Positions 35,664 to 48,500 of a stretch of 64,000 nucleotides of DNA are shown here, one piece after another; within the stretch, counting starts at the first letter, position 1; each line of letters starts with the position of its first letter. A program made the translations under genes and the position numbers. The notes under the pieces are model-generated. The model ran no database searches. It had not been told where the DNA came from and saw only the letters and a program-made list of their open reading frames with translations. This DNA comes from Anoplolepis gracilipes (Eukaryota > Arthropoda > Insecta > Hymenoptera > Formicidae): NCBI RefSeq assembly GCF_047496725.1, contig NC_132972.1:8598501-8662500 (forward strand). The letters run 5' to 3'.

Positions 35664-38135
35664 ACTTTATGAGCGCAAATTGTGTTTAGGGAGATTTATT
35701 TTTATAAAAGTTATGTCTTTAAAAAATATTACTTATGCATTATACAAAATATTTAATTTTCCTCATAAATATTCAAATATTTCACAACCCTCGGACAATG
35801 AACGTAATAGCACGTTGAGTCAATTTGACCCCTAGCAAATTTTTTTATATAAATTGCAAAATAAAATTTTATAACATAGATATTTTATATACATACTTTT
35901 TAAATAATTTTCTCTTTTAAAAAAGTTCTACTTATATAATTATTAAAATTTTTTTTAATAGAAATTATTGATATTTATTTACATATTTATTTCAATTATC
36001 GTTATAAATATAAAATAATTTTTAAAGTAGGAATCATGAATAATCTAGCATCCGCTGATGAAAGTTAATGTAATAAAATGTAAGAAAATAGTTTCTATTA
36101 TTAAACAAATATTAAACAAATTTATTTTGTTGTATGCTTTGGTTTTAAATTTTGTCATATCTCCATTTCTGAATATAAAATATAAATTTAAGTCTCTATC
36201 TCAGTTTGTAAGACATTAAAATATTAATCTGTTATAATCAAGTAACTATTTTTATCTGTCAAAAATATGTGTGTTCTCTAAATTACCATATTATTTTTAA
36301 TACGCGACCATATGGCGCGACTGGGAATGAGAAGATTAATAGAAGACTGAAAGTTTTGCATATGTAATAAAAGTTCTTACGACGCCGATAAATCGACGTG
36401 TCGTGTTGCCCTCGTCAATGTAGATGTTATTTTTTTGTCACGTGAGCGGTAACTCAAGTAGCATCCCAAATTACGAAACTCATATTCGTGATTGATATTC
36501 CAATCGCATCCACCGATGTAACCGATCATCTACCATTGCCACGTCTTGGTAATTGCATCTGGCTTTGCGACACCATGGCTGTAATTTAACACCTGACACG
36601 CTTGCTCTTAATAGAACACAAATTAGGGGAGACAGATATGACGCGACTCGGACTAACTATGGCACAAAGAAAGGCCAATATTACAATCAAATTATAATTG
36701 TAATTGGCAAAATGAAAACAAAAATTTTGTTAAATTTATCAGCTAATTCTTTAAGCTAACTTTATTTACTAAAACTAAATTAATAAAAAATTTTTAAAAA
36801 TATATACATTATTATTTATTTTTGAAAATAATATGATTTTTTAAAGAAATTTTGAATATATCGTAATTATCGAATCTTTTTTTATCTCTCATTCTTTTTT
36901 CCAATAAAGTAAATGAAGCAAATGCTAAGAAATTCAAAGTTACATTAAAATTATAATTTATTTTTATTAATTAGATTATAATTTGTTATAATTTGATGGC
37001 GTGTTAAATGAATTAATAATGTGCTGTGAAAAAAAATGAATCTTAACCTTAAGTCAGATAAATAGACGCAAAATAAGAATTTTTCATAACATTTTTCTCA
37101 CATATATGATTTAGAATCGTCATTAAAATATTTATTGAGAATAAAAAAAGAAAAAAATATTTGAACTAAATTATTCGCCCTAGTGTACCAAGTGCTTTAT
37201 ATTTGCTTTACACTGATATACTTGTGCTGATAAATGTCTGTGAAAAGACTTGGGAATCGCGATCAATCCCTAATCAAACCTATGCGATCGTCGAGACACG
37301 ACGTGGCGGTTTCCGGTCGTTCCGTCTCGCGCCTAACCCGTCCTTTCTCTCTTTTTGTCTCTCTTTCTCTTTACCACCGCCGGGCGTTTCCGTTCCACGG
37401 AACTCGCGTGCAACCGCGAACGCCCGGGGAAATCCCTCCGGCGGCGTTTTATACGACCGACCAGGCGCCAGAATGGCTGCTTCGGGTCGCGGAAGTCGTC
37501 GCGCCGGCGGTTTTCTTCTCCGCAAGTAGACACGCGCCCGTGCTCGTTTATACTACCGCCTCCTGTCCGCCTCTCTTCGTCATCCCGTGTCATCCAAACG
37601 CAAATTGTTTCCAGATGTGCAAATTGTTTCGAGCTCGTTAATCGACAAAAGTCGCCGAGCATACCGCCGGCGCCGCTCAGCTGATGCCCACTCACCCACC
37701 TTTACAGCCTACCCCCACCCAGCGTAAGGGATACCGCTCCCCGTACTTAAGTACAGGTGCATATATACACACGCAAATGACTCGCATAGTCACCTACGTC
37801 GAAGCGTATACCAAGAAGTTTCGCTCAACAGCATTTCCGGAGAGGACGATTAAAGGGAGTCGCCTCTATGCGACACAGGAGTTCAAGTTATCAAATGGGG
37901 TACGGGGGACAGTTAGGCAAACATGTGTGCATGTGTGAGTAATGTGAGTGAGTAAATGCGAGCGCGAGGATATACACACGTGCAGGCGAATTGCATCGTG
38001 CGCGAGAGCACGTTGAGGCGAAACGAGGGTGGTATCGAGGGTGAAGAGAATAGCGGGGATGGTTGCACCCTCGGTCGGTTTCGCGGCACGGGGTGCGGGC
38101 GACGGGCAATAGTCGGAGTGGCGCCGCGACTCCCG

Positions 38136-38182
38136 TGACGTCTGTCGGCGCGTCGGCCAATCAATAGCATCCCCATGGCAAC
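38136..38182. promoter_or_regulatory. CRE-like / CCAAT / X-box cluster in a CpG-rich patch
   Basis: Within 47 bp there is a near-CRE TGACGTCT (38,136-38,143), an exact NF-Y-type GGCCAATCA (38,155-38,163) and ATCCCCATGGCAAC (38,169-38,182), which fits the RFX X-box consensus RYYNYYATRRNRAC at every position. RFX, CREB-type and NF-Y factors are known to act together at some animal promoters. The cluster lies inside the longest CpG-rich patch of the window. It is a good candidate for a promoter or enhancer core; the direction of any transcription is not evident. Confidence 0.4.
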
Positions 38183-38483
38183 CACAGATAACATCGGACA
38201 CACACCGTGCCGCACAACCACACGCCGCCTTTCGGAATATATACTTCCTTTCGCCGATGCCCAAACGAAAAGGCCGACGGCGAGGAAGAGTCGCGGCCTA
38301 CGAACGGATGAAGGTTCTATCGGAAAGAATCCTTCGAGTCTCCCTCTCTCTACCACTAGTCCACTTTTAAGTTAGCCAAAGTCCAGTTCATGCCGATATT
38401 CGCCTTCACACACTTTTGCCTCCCTCTCATAGATACACCTTTTTTCTGTTTAACTTTTCTCTTCGTGTCCCGCCCCTCCCCTC

Positions 38484-38486
38484 TCC

Positions 38487-38518
<32 letters not shown>
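38484..38518 (+). repeat. (CT)n microsatellite
   Basis: CT repeat in the CpG-rich patch, ending in a pure run of about 23 bp. Confidence 0.85.
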
Positions 38519-38519
<1 letters not shown>

Positions 38520-38937
38520 GTCCGTGCTCAATCTGTGCGACTCGGTTGCATCGCATCTTCGTTTTCTTCGTTCTTCATTGGCGGCGGTTTTCGCGCCAGT
38601 CTGTTGTCCCGCCATCTGCGAACCTCTCATGCCGCTCTTTCGACTACCCCCTTTGGCGAAAAAGCTCTTCGTTCCTCTCTAAACGAACTCTAACGTCACG
38701 TTCGGACTATCGGCGTATCGGTCGACAACATCGGCTCCTCGTTCGACGCTTTCGAGCACAATTCTGCATTTACTACGTGTTATCGGGATACCTCTTTCTT
38801 CTGCGTATAACGCTCGTTCAGGTTGGCGTCGAGTGCCGGATTGAAAATCAACGGAGCGTGGCGCGCGTAAAACTGTGGACCGATCAAGAAGACCCGGATT
38901 CGCTCTGGCTTTCCTATGCTTCTCTCTCTCTCTCTTT

Positions 38938-38939
<2 letters not shown>

Positions 38940-38976
<37 letters not shown>
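38940..38976 (+). repeat. (CA)n microsatellite
   Basis: Pure CA run of about 37 bp, preceded by a CT repeat. Confidence 0.95.
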
Positions 38977-38978
<2 letters not shown>

Positions 38979-39180
38979 ATACTTTTTCTCTTTCTCCCTC
39001 TCAATCGATACCCGCGATTGGATTTTCAAGAAAGATCGACACTCGCTAAGCCGCAGAGAGCTTTGAGAGAAAATCAACTCGACAATGTAATTAATCCGAC
39101 TCTCCAAGAAGATTCGAGACACGTATTTCGATCTCGAAAAGAAAGAAGATAATGCACCTCGCACATTGTTCACCATTACA

Positions 39181-41560
39181 TACGGCTTGTTAATGAGAAT
39201 TCTTTCGAAAGTAGCACAGTAGAAGGGTTACTAGTCCTCTGAACAGAAGACTTTGTTTTCAACATAACTTCGCAATTGTAGATGTAGATGGTTAATTCTT
39301 GATTAATTCTTAGAAATCCAGAAAGAAAATTGATATTATCAAAATTTATAAATATGAGAAAAATGTTTAGAAAAGAGAACTACATTTGACGTTAAATAAA
39401 TAATTTAAGGATGAATAATTAAACTAATTGATTCAATAATTACTATGAATGATATAAGAATGAATGGTTTCCTTGAGGAGTTAAATGAGAAAAAAAAATT
39501 CATTAATATAATTACAAATTTTAAATAAAATTATTGAAATTCATAAAGATAAAGAAAGGCAAAGTCTTAAATGTCTAAAAGAAGTCAAAATATAAGTAAA
39601 TAATCTATAAAACTATTAATAATAATAAAAAAAATAATCTTATAAAAATAATTAAATTAGAATAGAAATAATTAATTAAAATTTTAAATTCTTTTAATAA
39701 AAAGTTTAATAAAAGATTTAAAAGTATAAAGAAACGCGAGGGAATTAGTCAATATTGATATGAAAAAAATAATAAAAATAATAGATGTTCTTAATCAATT
39801 TAAAGAAAAATTTTAATTTGTTGAAGAATCAAAAATAGAAAATAAATTTATTATCTTTTTCAGTTTCATTCTTTAATATTTAAAATTAATGTATTATTCT
39901 TATTTAAATTAAAATAAGGAAATAAAAAATAAAGAATTCTTAAAATTAAAAAAGTAAAATAATAGATAAAATTAATGTAAATATTTTAGCTATATGTAAC
40001 TTTGACATCGTAAACTATAACAACATAATTAAAATGATCAAATATACACGAAGCATTTTTTGTCAATATGAAGTATGCATGGAAAATATATAAAGTACGA
40101 TAAAAAACGAGAAAAATCAAAGAGTCGTTGAAACTATCAAAAGTACTGTCGCATCCAATTTAAATATCTCACATTTCAATGATTTTCTCACGAAATGTGC
40201 ATGACAAGCAAGATAAAAATTTCATACGTCAATTCGAATCAAATTCCTACGTGCAAGACATTCAGAATCGACTTTACGTTTACGATCAACAACAATTCGC
40301 GTTCGTTGTTTTCCTTCAAAACACGTTGTTGCGCGAATATGCTGGAATATGCAATAAGCAAACTGCGGCGTTTATGATGTAAGCGCAGGTCCGTATTAAT
40401 TACTCGGTACATGTTGTGTAGGGATCTCTCCGCCATTGTCAAAAATGTAACCACCAGCGGCTTTCCAAGCCGGAGAACCGTATAACGAGCTTAGAGCCAC
40501 GAAAGCTGTCGATCTCCCTTTCGCTCTCAAGTTTGCTATGCTAGCGAAATATGCGAGGAGCGAGTTCCGGACAAATTATGTCATTTAATCTCGTTTAACC
40601 GGAGAAAACTTTAACGGGAATACCAGCCTTTTCGTTGTCATTTTGATCCCCATGTGTCGTACACAGAGACCCGGCCATTGGACACGACCTCGATGGACTG
40701 TCGTCGAGAGTATCGTTGACCTTCCATCGAATGTTTGCCGAACTCTATACAAGCCCCGCAGGATATAACGAGAGCCCTGTTTGTTCTGCGGTGAGATACG
40801 CGACCCGGAGAGCGTTCTTAATGTCCGAGGGGAAAGATTTCCGCAAGGCCAGCCCTCCTTATGAGCATCCTTGCGAATCCCTGCTCAACATCGCCATGTA
40901 GCAAATATCGTCTTAAGGGGATGCTTCTCTCCGAGATGGTAAATTACGCTCCGCAATGCAGGCCGGTCTGTTAAATTAAGGCAAAACTACCTTTGCCAGC
41001 CAGAATTTAACAATGCGAAATAGTTTCTATGGCTTTAAAACAGTTGCGAAATTCGAGAAATGAAGCGAATAAATTGTAAATTGGTTAAAAAAACCACACA
41101 TGTATAAGTTTTACGGATTAACTGAAAAAACTAAAAGAGTATTGTCAAAAAAGTATTTCCATTCTTGTGAATAATTAAAATCTAACATATAATTAAATAT
41201 ATAATATCGGTTTATATAATTATCATGTTATTATAATTAAAAAAATAATAATTAATACATTATTTCAATTTATAGAAATGCAATGCAATAAACAAAGAAA
41301 TAATTTAAGAGAAGAAATCAAACCTATAAAAATCATTAACGCATACGTTAAAATATAATTCGTTCTTTAAATAAAACAAAAATACGTCAGCTCATTTCTG
41401 ATAAATATACAAAAAATACTAGTAGAGAAAAATTAAATTCTGAAACGACTGTCCGAAGAGAAAAAAGGGAGAGAAAAAGAAAAAAAAATATAACACCAAG
41501 AGAGTATGCAAACGAAGAAAAAAAAAAAAAAAAAAAAAAAAGAAATAACGCAAAGTGGTT
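39181..41560. other. AT-rich block with a mixed-composition interval
   Basis: 39,200-40,140 is very AT-rich and empty. 40,180-40,910 is mixed and has frames of 60-70 codons of ordinary composition on the plus strand, unrecognised. The block ends in A24 at 41,518-41,541. Confidence 0.6.
41518..41541. repeat. A24 tract
   Basis: Uninterrupted A run at the border of a CpG-rich patch. Confidence 0.9.
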
Positions 41561-42460
41561 TCCCGAGCGCGATGAAGTGAGTTTAAGCGAGAATGCAGAG
41601 CCGAAGGTTCACCAGCGGCACTAGTGTGATTTAACGAGATGTTTTCGTGAATTGTGCTCGCGCGATGGTAATTAATAATTCGATTTTACGAGCGGGCACG
41701 CGCTGCGAGAGAGAGATAGCGACGCAACCCTTTCCTCTCGCTTTCCTAATCGAGGAACATCGAGCACAGGGAGGCGTCGCGGCGCCACTCGGACGGGAGC
41801 GTCCCCATCCCTGACGGAGCCTCTGCCCTTCCGTTCGTCCAACAGTGGCCGGTCAGTTGATCAGCTGGCCGAGAGCGAAAGAGAGAGAGAGAGAGAAAGA
41901 GAGAAATATATATATATATATATATATATATATCGTCGAGATTCCGGAATGCCTGGACTACATCCAACCGGGTTACCGCACTTCGCTCTCTCGATTCCAT
42001 CCTCCAACCAATCCCTCTCGTGTGCATCGACGTTACATTCCGAGACTTCCGCACCGGCTAGAACTCCGCTCGCTACGAAAATCTTCGTCCTACACGGAAA
42101 ACGAACATGGTCGTTGTAAACTTGTGATCTGTCACGGTTGAAAAGTCGGTCGTCTTTCTGGAGACCCCGCCCCTCTCTTTCTCTCTCAATCTCCATTTCT
42201 CTTTCTCTCCTCCTGTGTCGCCGTTCGTTTTTCCAGGATAAATGGATTCAGGGCAGCCGATCACATTCGCGGATTGATCCATCCAAATTTTCGCGGAACG
42301 CAATTATCTCGCGTAGAATGAGAGGTATGTGTGTCCCAATTATTCTGGCGACACAGCAAGCGTGACGCGACGAAAATGTTTGTTGACAGATGACCTAGGC
42401 GACGACGCGCGATAATTGCATTACTTCGTGCGGATTTTGCGTTACGTATATGTACATATG
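41561..42460. other. CpG-rich patch with a compound (GA)n-(TA)n repeat
   Basis: The compound microsatellite at 41,876-41,933 interrupts frames on both strands. No gene recognised. A potential plus-strand donor, GAG/GTATGT, lies near 42,325 without a partner. Confidence 0.5.
41876..41933 (+). repeat. Compound (GA)n-(TA)n microsatellite
   Basis: Interrupted GA repeats run directly into a pure TA tract. Confidence 0.9.
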
Positions 42461-44180
42461 GATTAATATTGACATAGGTATGGATTAATATTTGGCAAGA
42501 TATGAATAATTAGATTAAGAAAACCGAGACACATAAATTCGATGAGTTTTACTTTAAACGAATCACCTTTAAAAAAGTTGAATTCTTTCATAAATCATTA
42601 CTGTTAGTATTATATACTTAAGCAAGTATACTTTTCTTCTCCACATAAAAAATATACGCATGCTATTTCAATGATGTGATATTAAATTAATCGAAAATTG
42701 AGGAGTGATGTTACTTTTAAGAAATGATATTATTAGATAGATCAAAATTAATTTTTTTATTTCTCAGTCGCGACGAAATATAACATCTCGTACAACTATT
42801 AAATCTCCAGTCAGAAATCTAATAATTTTACAATTACATCTTTGAGGTATACAATATTAATATCAAACGGGCATGCATGATTCTTTTCATTAAATTTACT
42901 GTTAGTGCTAGCCGTTGCCGTAAAGTCGTAACTCGATAGGATCGATTTAAAAGTCGACCGTCGTCGTCGCGTTAATAAATTTTGTCTACAGAAAATACGG
43001 CGAAGGATAGTATCTAGAGAGTTCTACCGCACCGTAGCTGCAGATACATAAAATTTTGATGTCGGGAGCGAATGTCAAGTGGAGTTGGAAAAGTGGATGA
43101 ACAGTATGCGGATACTCTCGCATCGTATCGCTAGAAAAGTCTTGAAGATTGGTACCGCAATACTGCGTCCAAGGGCTTTCGCGAATTTAGTGTAGAGATA
43201 GTAAAATGAGACAGAAAAGTGGTCGTGAAATTATATAACTTCGCGACAAGTTGTTAAATAATCTGCTACAATAATAAAAAAAGGGTGTGCGTGAATATAT
43301 ATATATTATCATGTAGCTCGGAATTTTTATTTCTTTGATAAAAATTTTTCACATTATTAAAGTAGTTCTCGCGAATATTGCAAACGTAAAAACCATTGAC
43401 AAAACTAAAATTACATATTCTTTGAAACAAATTACTGCAGAAATTACATACAAATGATTTGTTTTCATTAATCAAATATTCACATGTCATACATGATGTG
43501 TATGTAACAATATATTGCAATTTACAGATACAATCTTATAAAAAATTCTCGCTCATCCAGTGACGAGTAAAATATATTGCTCGTTTTCGTGCAAATCAAA
43601 AAATAATTTTTCTTTATACCAAGAATCTGCCGCTATAAAAGATTAAAATTGATTGTCGCATAAGAAAATAACGACGTTATTAAGCAGCAGAAATAAAAAC
43701 GATCAATACCAGAAAACAATCAAAATGACTTTCTTGACAATTAAATAATCTCGCAGTAGCAATTTCAGTCACGCTTGTCAATAATTTTTATATTAATAGT
43801 AGCATTAACTGACTACAGTTTTTCTCACGACTCGTTTTATTCAGAATAGTTGCAAAATTAAAGTTCGTTTTCAGAATCGTAATTTCAAAATTTATTCATA
43901 AAGCATATTATTCATCCAACGTTATTGACAATTCTTTTCCTTTACCAAATTTCGGAATTAATATTTCTTCGATAAAAATTGCGTATTTGATATCAAATGT
44001 TGATTTTTGCTATAAATTAATTTCAAACAAAACTTTATCTAAAATTTGAGTTGAAAAGTTTAATTGGCGAAATATTTAACGTCAAAGAAAAAAATTAAGA
44101 CAAATAATATTCCACCATATCGACCAGTCAAAATAAACACTAAATTTGTCGGAGAAATCATTAAAGTTTGACATGGCAAA
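42461..44180. other. AT-rich block
   Basis: AT-rich with a mixed interval at 42,900-43,240. The only item of note is the cysteine-rich minus-strand frame at 43,266-43,520. Confidence 0.6.
43266..43520 (-). other. Cysteine-rich open frame, zinc-ribbon-like spacing
   Basis: A minus-strand frame of 84 codons has six cysteines in its first 47 residues, spaced C-x2-C-x11-C-x2-C-x7-C-x10-C. The first four are placed like a four-cysteine zinc-binding knuckle pair. The frame does not begin with ATG; the first ATG is its 11th codon, inside the cysteine cluster. If real it would therefore have to be an internal exon, and it shares the strand of the inferred host gene. AT-rich DNA readily produces TGT codons, so chance is the leading alternative. 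Confidence 0.1.
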
Positions 44181-44696
44181 GGTGTAACATCTTACACGCA
44201 TCGCTGTCCTTTATTCATCCGACTATGTCGTTTCACTTCGAGTCTAGGGAAATAAGATGGGAAGAGAGAAAACTGAAGCAGCGATATAAGGAAAAGAAGA
44301 CAGAGAAAGAAAAGTAAGAAAAAGAGAGATAGTACGAGCCCGAAGTCAACGTAGTCGTTTTCGCGGGGGATAAAACTCCTTGGTAAAATTCTAAAATAAA
44401 CAAAAATGGAGCTCATCCCGTGCTTTATATCCCGGGCGGCTGACGTGGAAAAGAATCTAGAAACGCGAGGTAAGCTCGTAAATCAAATGTGTCTGCACTG
44501 CGTATGCGGGAGTCGAATTCGCGAACCTGGCGGCCCTTTAATCCCGCATCCATTATTGGTATGTCACGGATAAGAGGGTGGGTTTCAAGAACGCGCGGCG
44601 GCACACCCAACCCTCTCTCTCTCCCTATTCCATCGGCAACCACCGTCGTCGAGAGAGCTGTTTCCTTGCGACCACGCATTATTTCCTCGTCGTGGC

Positions 44697-44760
44697 ATTC
44701 GATGTAGATGGCCCCCAGGCATACCAAACGTTTGATTGAAAATTTCTTGAGACGCGAGAA
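44697..44760 (-). repeat. Four-copy repeat family, copy 4 (most diverged)
   Basis: On the minus strand it shares TCAAGAAATTT with the 19.4-kb copy, and after a short gap shares GCCATCTACATCGAATGC with the GC.ATCTAC.TCGA pattern of copies 1 and 2. Order and orientation are the same as in the other copies. The middle part is poorly conserved, so membership is probable rather than certain. Confidence 0.4.
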
Positions 44761-45141
44761 TGGCGCGCGCAATGCGATCGGTGGCCGCGGACCGTAGCTT
44801 TATCCGGCGAATCGTAGAGAAAGAGGAATCCATTTATTTAACATGTAGGTCTGTTTGATCCCCTCCTTCTCTTTTCCATCCCCCACTCCACTCTCCTGGA
44901 CGACATTCGTGGCCGTTTACGGCTTTTATTGCAATCTACGTCGAATAATACCGTCCTCGACGCGCGAATTGCGACGTGCGAAATCCCGCAAGAAGGATAC
45001 TCGACGGAAAGGATGCGCAACGCTTGGAGAAAGAATTAATGTTGTACAATTTTTTACCCTCAACATGAGCAACAATGTACGGATCAAGGACGAATGATCG
45101 TCGTTGGTGCATTCTTATGCACCGAGTTGTTTATATAATTT

Positions 45142-45161
45142 AAAAAAAAAAAAAAAAAAAA
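45142..45161. repeat. A20 tract
   Basis: Uninterrupted A run in AT-rich DNA. Confidence 0.9.
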
Positions 45162-46760
45162 GCTAGAATACTAAAATTAAATATAAATTTTAAATAGCTA
45201 TTTAATTTGAAAATAAATTATCTCGAGATATTTAATTTGACAACATTTAAAAGAAAAGAATTTAAGGAACTATTATCTTTAAACTTATATATAAATATGT
45301 ATTTATATTTTCCCGTTGTTAATTAAAAAAATTTACCTATGCGTGTTTTAGACAGATGAGCAATATAAATAAATTATATTTTTATGAGATGCACATATTT
45401 AATTTAATTAATATAGCTTAGTAATATAATTTAATGCAAAAAGTTAATAAAAAACGTATCGCGCGATCAATCGCAAATGAGGTGTGTATACGAGAATACA
45501 TATCTAATGAAACGTATATAGAAAGCTCGAGAGCAAAACAGGATAATGCAATAGGAATCGTGGAAAAGCAGGATCGTAAACTGCGATAAAGAAGGATACG
45601 GGAGGCTGAGTCGCCGGTCGATAAGTCGACTTCTCCGCGTAAATGGACCGCGTTATGTATTTTTTTTTTCTTCCCCCTCCGCACCCCCTCTTCCCATCCC
45701 CATCTCGCAAAGCTCGCTTCGACGGCAGAGTGAAAACGGCGTACCGATCTTCGCGTCGAAGTTGCGCCAAGTTATACGAAAAGTTGGGGCGGAAAGTGGT
45801 GTGTGGTGGAAACTACAGGAATTACTGGCAATTACACGAATGATTTATTAACTTTAGAAACTGGCTATCTCGAGCCACGCTGCTGGTAGGTACCTCTTCG
45901 CCGCGGTTCTGGATGGCGCTATGTCGAAATATTGTAATGAACGCTGCAATAACCAGGCTCTTTCGTAGTAGAGACTGCGTTATATATCGCTCGCAATTAT
46001 GGGAATTAAAAAAAAATTCTACCGCGCCCTAAAAATCAACGATGACTCCCCGATGAATATAAGCCTCATTGCATTGTGCTATTAATTGCTTTATGTACAC
46101 CCTCGAGAGTCTACTCCGCGCCGCGAATGTAATAGTTAATTAATCTCCTTCATTTGGATGTCTCTACAAATATCTCATGTTTTTCGTTCTACCCGTTTTA
46201 TCGATAAATAGTACGCTGTTGCAATAATCACGGTGCTATGCTCTCATTAAAGGATGCATTTAAAGTCGCATTTCATTGATGTACGACGATCACTTACTTA
46301 CGCGCAATTACGTTTCCATCAAGGCGCGGCAAACGCGCTGGTGTAAAATAAAAGAAAAAAAGAAAAATTGTCACTAAATTAGAGCCGATTTAGTTGAACG
46401 TAACGCGGTTAATCATCATGGTATGTACCTTCCATTATTGGCGCCGGGGCAATAATAGCGCCGATGATCGCAAAGCAATCGATCTCCACGCCGGCGTTAA
46501 TGGAAAATGAAATTGTGGCCAGAGTATTATCCCGAGAATTTGGATTATCCTAGCGCTTAATAGAAACTCTATTAACGGCCGGCATACTGTTTCTGCCGAC
46601 GAACCATGCCGAAGATCGCCTGATCCGCAGTTAATGTCGCATTAACGACCATATATGCGCGCCATGAGATCAGTACAAAGTGCTGCACTACGAATTGCTC
46701 TTTGCTTTAAATACTTTGTGCGTACACGAGGCATAATGTTGACGTACAGTGAAAAATTAT

Positions 46761-48500
46761 CCTGATTATCTGTATTTTTATGTATATATGGCCTGATATC
46801 TGTACAGCTTAATCATTTCACACTTAATCAATAAATAGACTTATTCATCTTGTTTTTAATTTAAATATCTACTTTCAACGCTGTAATTTTAATGAAAGAA
46901 CAAATAAGGATTTTATATATAATTTTGTAAAAAATACTAGATAAGAAGATACTTAATAAAATTCAAAAAAAAAGTATATATATCTCAAAATGCGACAAAT
47001 ATCATAGAATTTTATATCGTCGTGGAAACGTATCAGAAAGGTAAAAAAATTATGATTTTAATAATACTACGAGAAACGATTTACACACTTTGCGTGTATA
47101 TCGAAGAGATTCGAGCAAAGTTCGAGAAGCGAAAGACTATCTTAATCGACAGATGTTAATCGCGAATCGAAGCCAAGTCCGAAGGTGAGTCCGAAATGAA
47201 AACTTTGCGTCGAGATACGAACTTGCAATTTGCGCAAATTGCTCGATGGCGGCAAGAGGGGTTGGGAAAAAGTGTTACGGAATGATGGATGCCGTTGGAA
47301 AGTTAGGCGAGTTTCAGAGCCGTTTACAAAATTCGTCGGCTGACGAAATTACAGCCGGTAATCTCGCGATACCGACGATCGAGGGGTGGCTCGATACTGA
47401 CACCCTCTCGGCCCTGCCCAATTCCCCTTTCGGAAAACGATTCCTGCCCGAAAGTTCCGTTCTCTCAGTACCAATGCACGTGGTACCGTACCAGTCGCGT
47501 GTTACTTTATGTTCGATATCCGGTATTACTACTACAACGTTTGGATATTCTTTTATTTCCACGTTCGCGTAAATCTGTGAATTTGGTCTTATTACCATAT
47601 ATTATCGCTCGAGGAAATATATCGTTTCTAATTTAAACCATACAACCTTGCAGACAATTTATATCTTTCGACAGAATAATAATATACGTTAACAATTAAA
47701 TATGCCATTTTTGCGTATAATAAATGATTTAACATGGAATTTTTAATAATACTCTTTATAAAATCCTAAGAAAGCATTATAATAACTATTATAATATAAG
47801 CCGGATGGTAAGTTCATGTTTTAAAAAAACAAATAAAATTTTACTTATACTGCATTATCCTATTCAACGATTTATTCAAGAGTAAAATACATTTGCAGAG
47901 CTTTAGAGCAATAATATGCTATGGCACGTAAAACAACTAGAAAAGTCATAAATCATAAATCAGATTTAATATTCTACCTCGCAGAAATATGCTTTAACAT
48001 CCTATACAGCGAGATTTTTTGACATCTTAATCAAAAATTGAAAATAAATATAGCTTAAAAAATTTATAAAATTCTGCTTTATGAATGTGATTAAGAATAT
48101 TAGTTCCTTTCAAAATCCTTCCATTTATACTTCAAAGTTCGACATCCAAAGTCAGAGAACAATAGGGCTTTGTCAAACCTCGCGAGTTTGGGGAGATTTC
48201 GGCAGCAAGTCAGTTTGTGCCAGTCACGAACTAAAACTATAGACACGATAGCTCTAAAGTCCTCAGGGTAATATTGCAAAGCATAATGTGTAATAATAAA
48301 GATTTTTTTTCCTTTCTCGTTAAGCTATACTGCGTTACGTTCTTCTCTTTATTTCTAGTATGCAATCAAATGATAAACTATTGTATGTTAATTTCAAAAT
48401 GTTTATCGATTAGTCTCTAAACTACAACGTTTTTTTTCAGTTAATTCATTTTTTGTTCTAAAATTATTTTTTTCTTTATTGAAAAAAATAATTTAAACCC
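46761..48500. other. AT-rich block with a small CpG-rich patch
   Basis: The patch at 47,080-47,590 has the 18-bp palindrome and a 108-codon plus-strand frame opposite a 94-codon minus-strand frame. Both are unrecognised. The rest is AT-rich and empty. Confidence 0.55.
47225..47242. repeat. 18-bp perfect palindrome
   Basis: GCAATTTGCGCAAATTGC is its own reverse complement. It contains TTTGCGCAAA, resembling paired half-sites for a homodimeric factor. It lies just before a CpG-rich patch holding a 108-codon frame without recognisable similarity. Confidence 0.7.

Larger units (their letters stand above)
33351..37200. other. Mostly AT-rich block
   Basis: Mixed composition at 33,700-34,080, 34,860-35,390 and 36,300-36,660, AT-rich elsewhere. 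Contains (TA)n at 34,751-34,787, the 10-bp inverted repeat at 34,912 and the 93-residue candidate ORF at 35,382. Nothing else supportable. Confidence 0.55.
37201..39180. other. Longest CpG-rich patch; possible promoter or enhancer region
   Basis: About 2 kb of CpG-dense sequence with many overlapping open frames on both strands (largest 219 codons at 38,390-39,049, crossing (CT)n and (CA)n repeats and so not credible as protein). The CRE-like/CCAAT/X-box cluster lies near its middle. Within the inferred long intron it could be an internal promoter or enhancer. Confidence 0.4.
44181..46760. other. CpG-rich block with copy 4 of the four-copy family
   Basis: CpG-rich at 44,400-45,100 and 45,500-46,740, AT-rich between with A20 at 45,142-45,161. 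Overlapping frames of 80-115 codons are unrecognised. 45,850-46,740 has no frame worth reporting. Confidence 0.5.

Noticed and set aside
38390..39049. 219-codon plus-strand open frame
   Set aside because: Runs through (CT)n and (CA)n repeats (Ser-Leu and Thr-His runs) in a stop-poor CpG-rich patch.
40179..40382. 67-codon plus-strand frame of ordinary composition
   Set aside because: Length is within chance for the base composition, another frame is open in the same strand and place, and nothing is recognisable.
24007..44471. Good plus-strand 5' splice sites GAG/GTAAG at 24,007, 29,299 and 44,470
   Set aside because: Each stands alone with no acceptor or coding support nearby, and all oppose the strand of the recursive splice sites.
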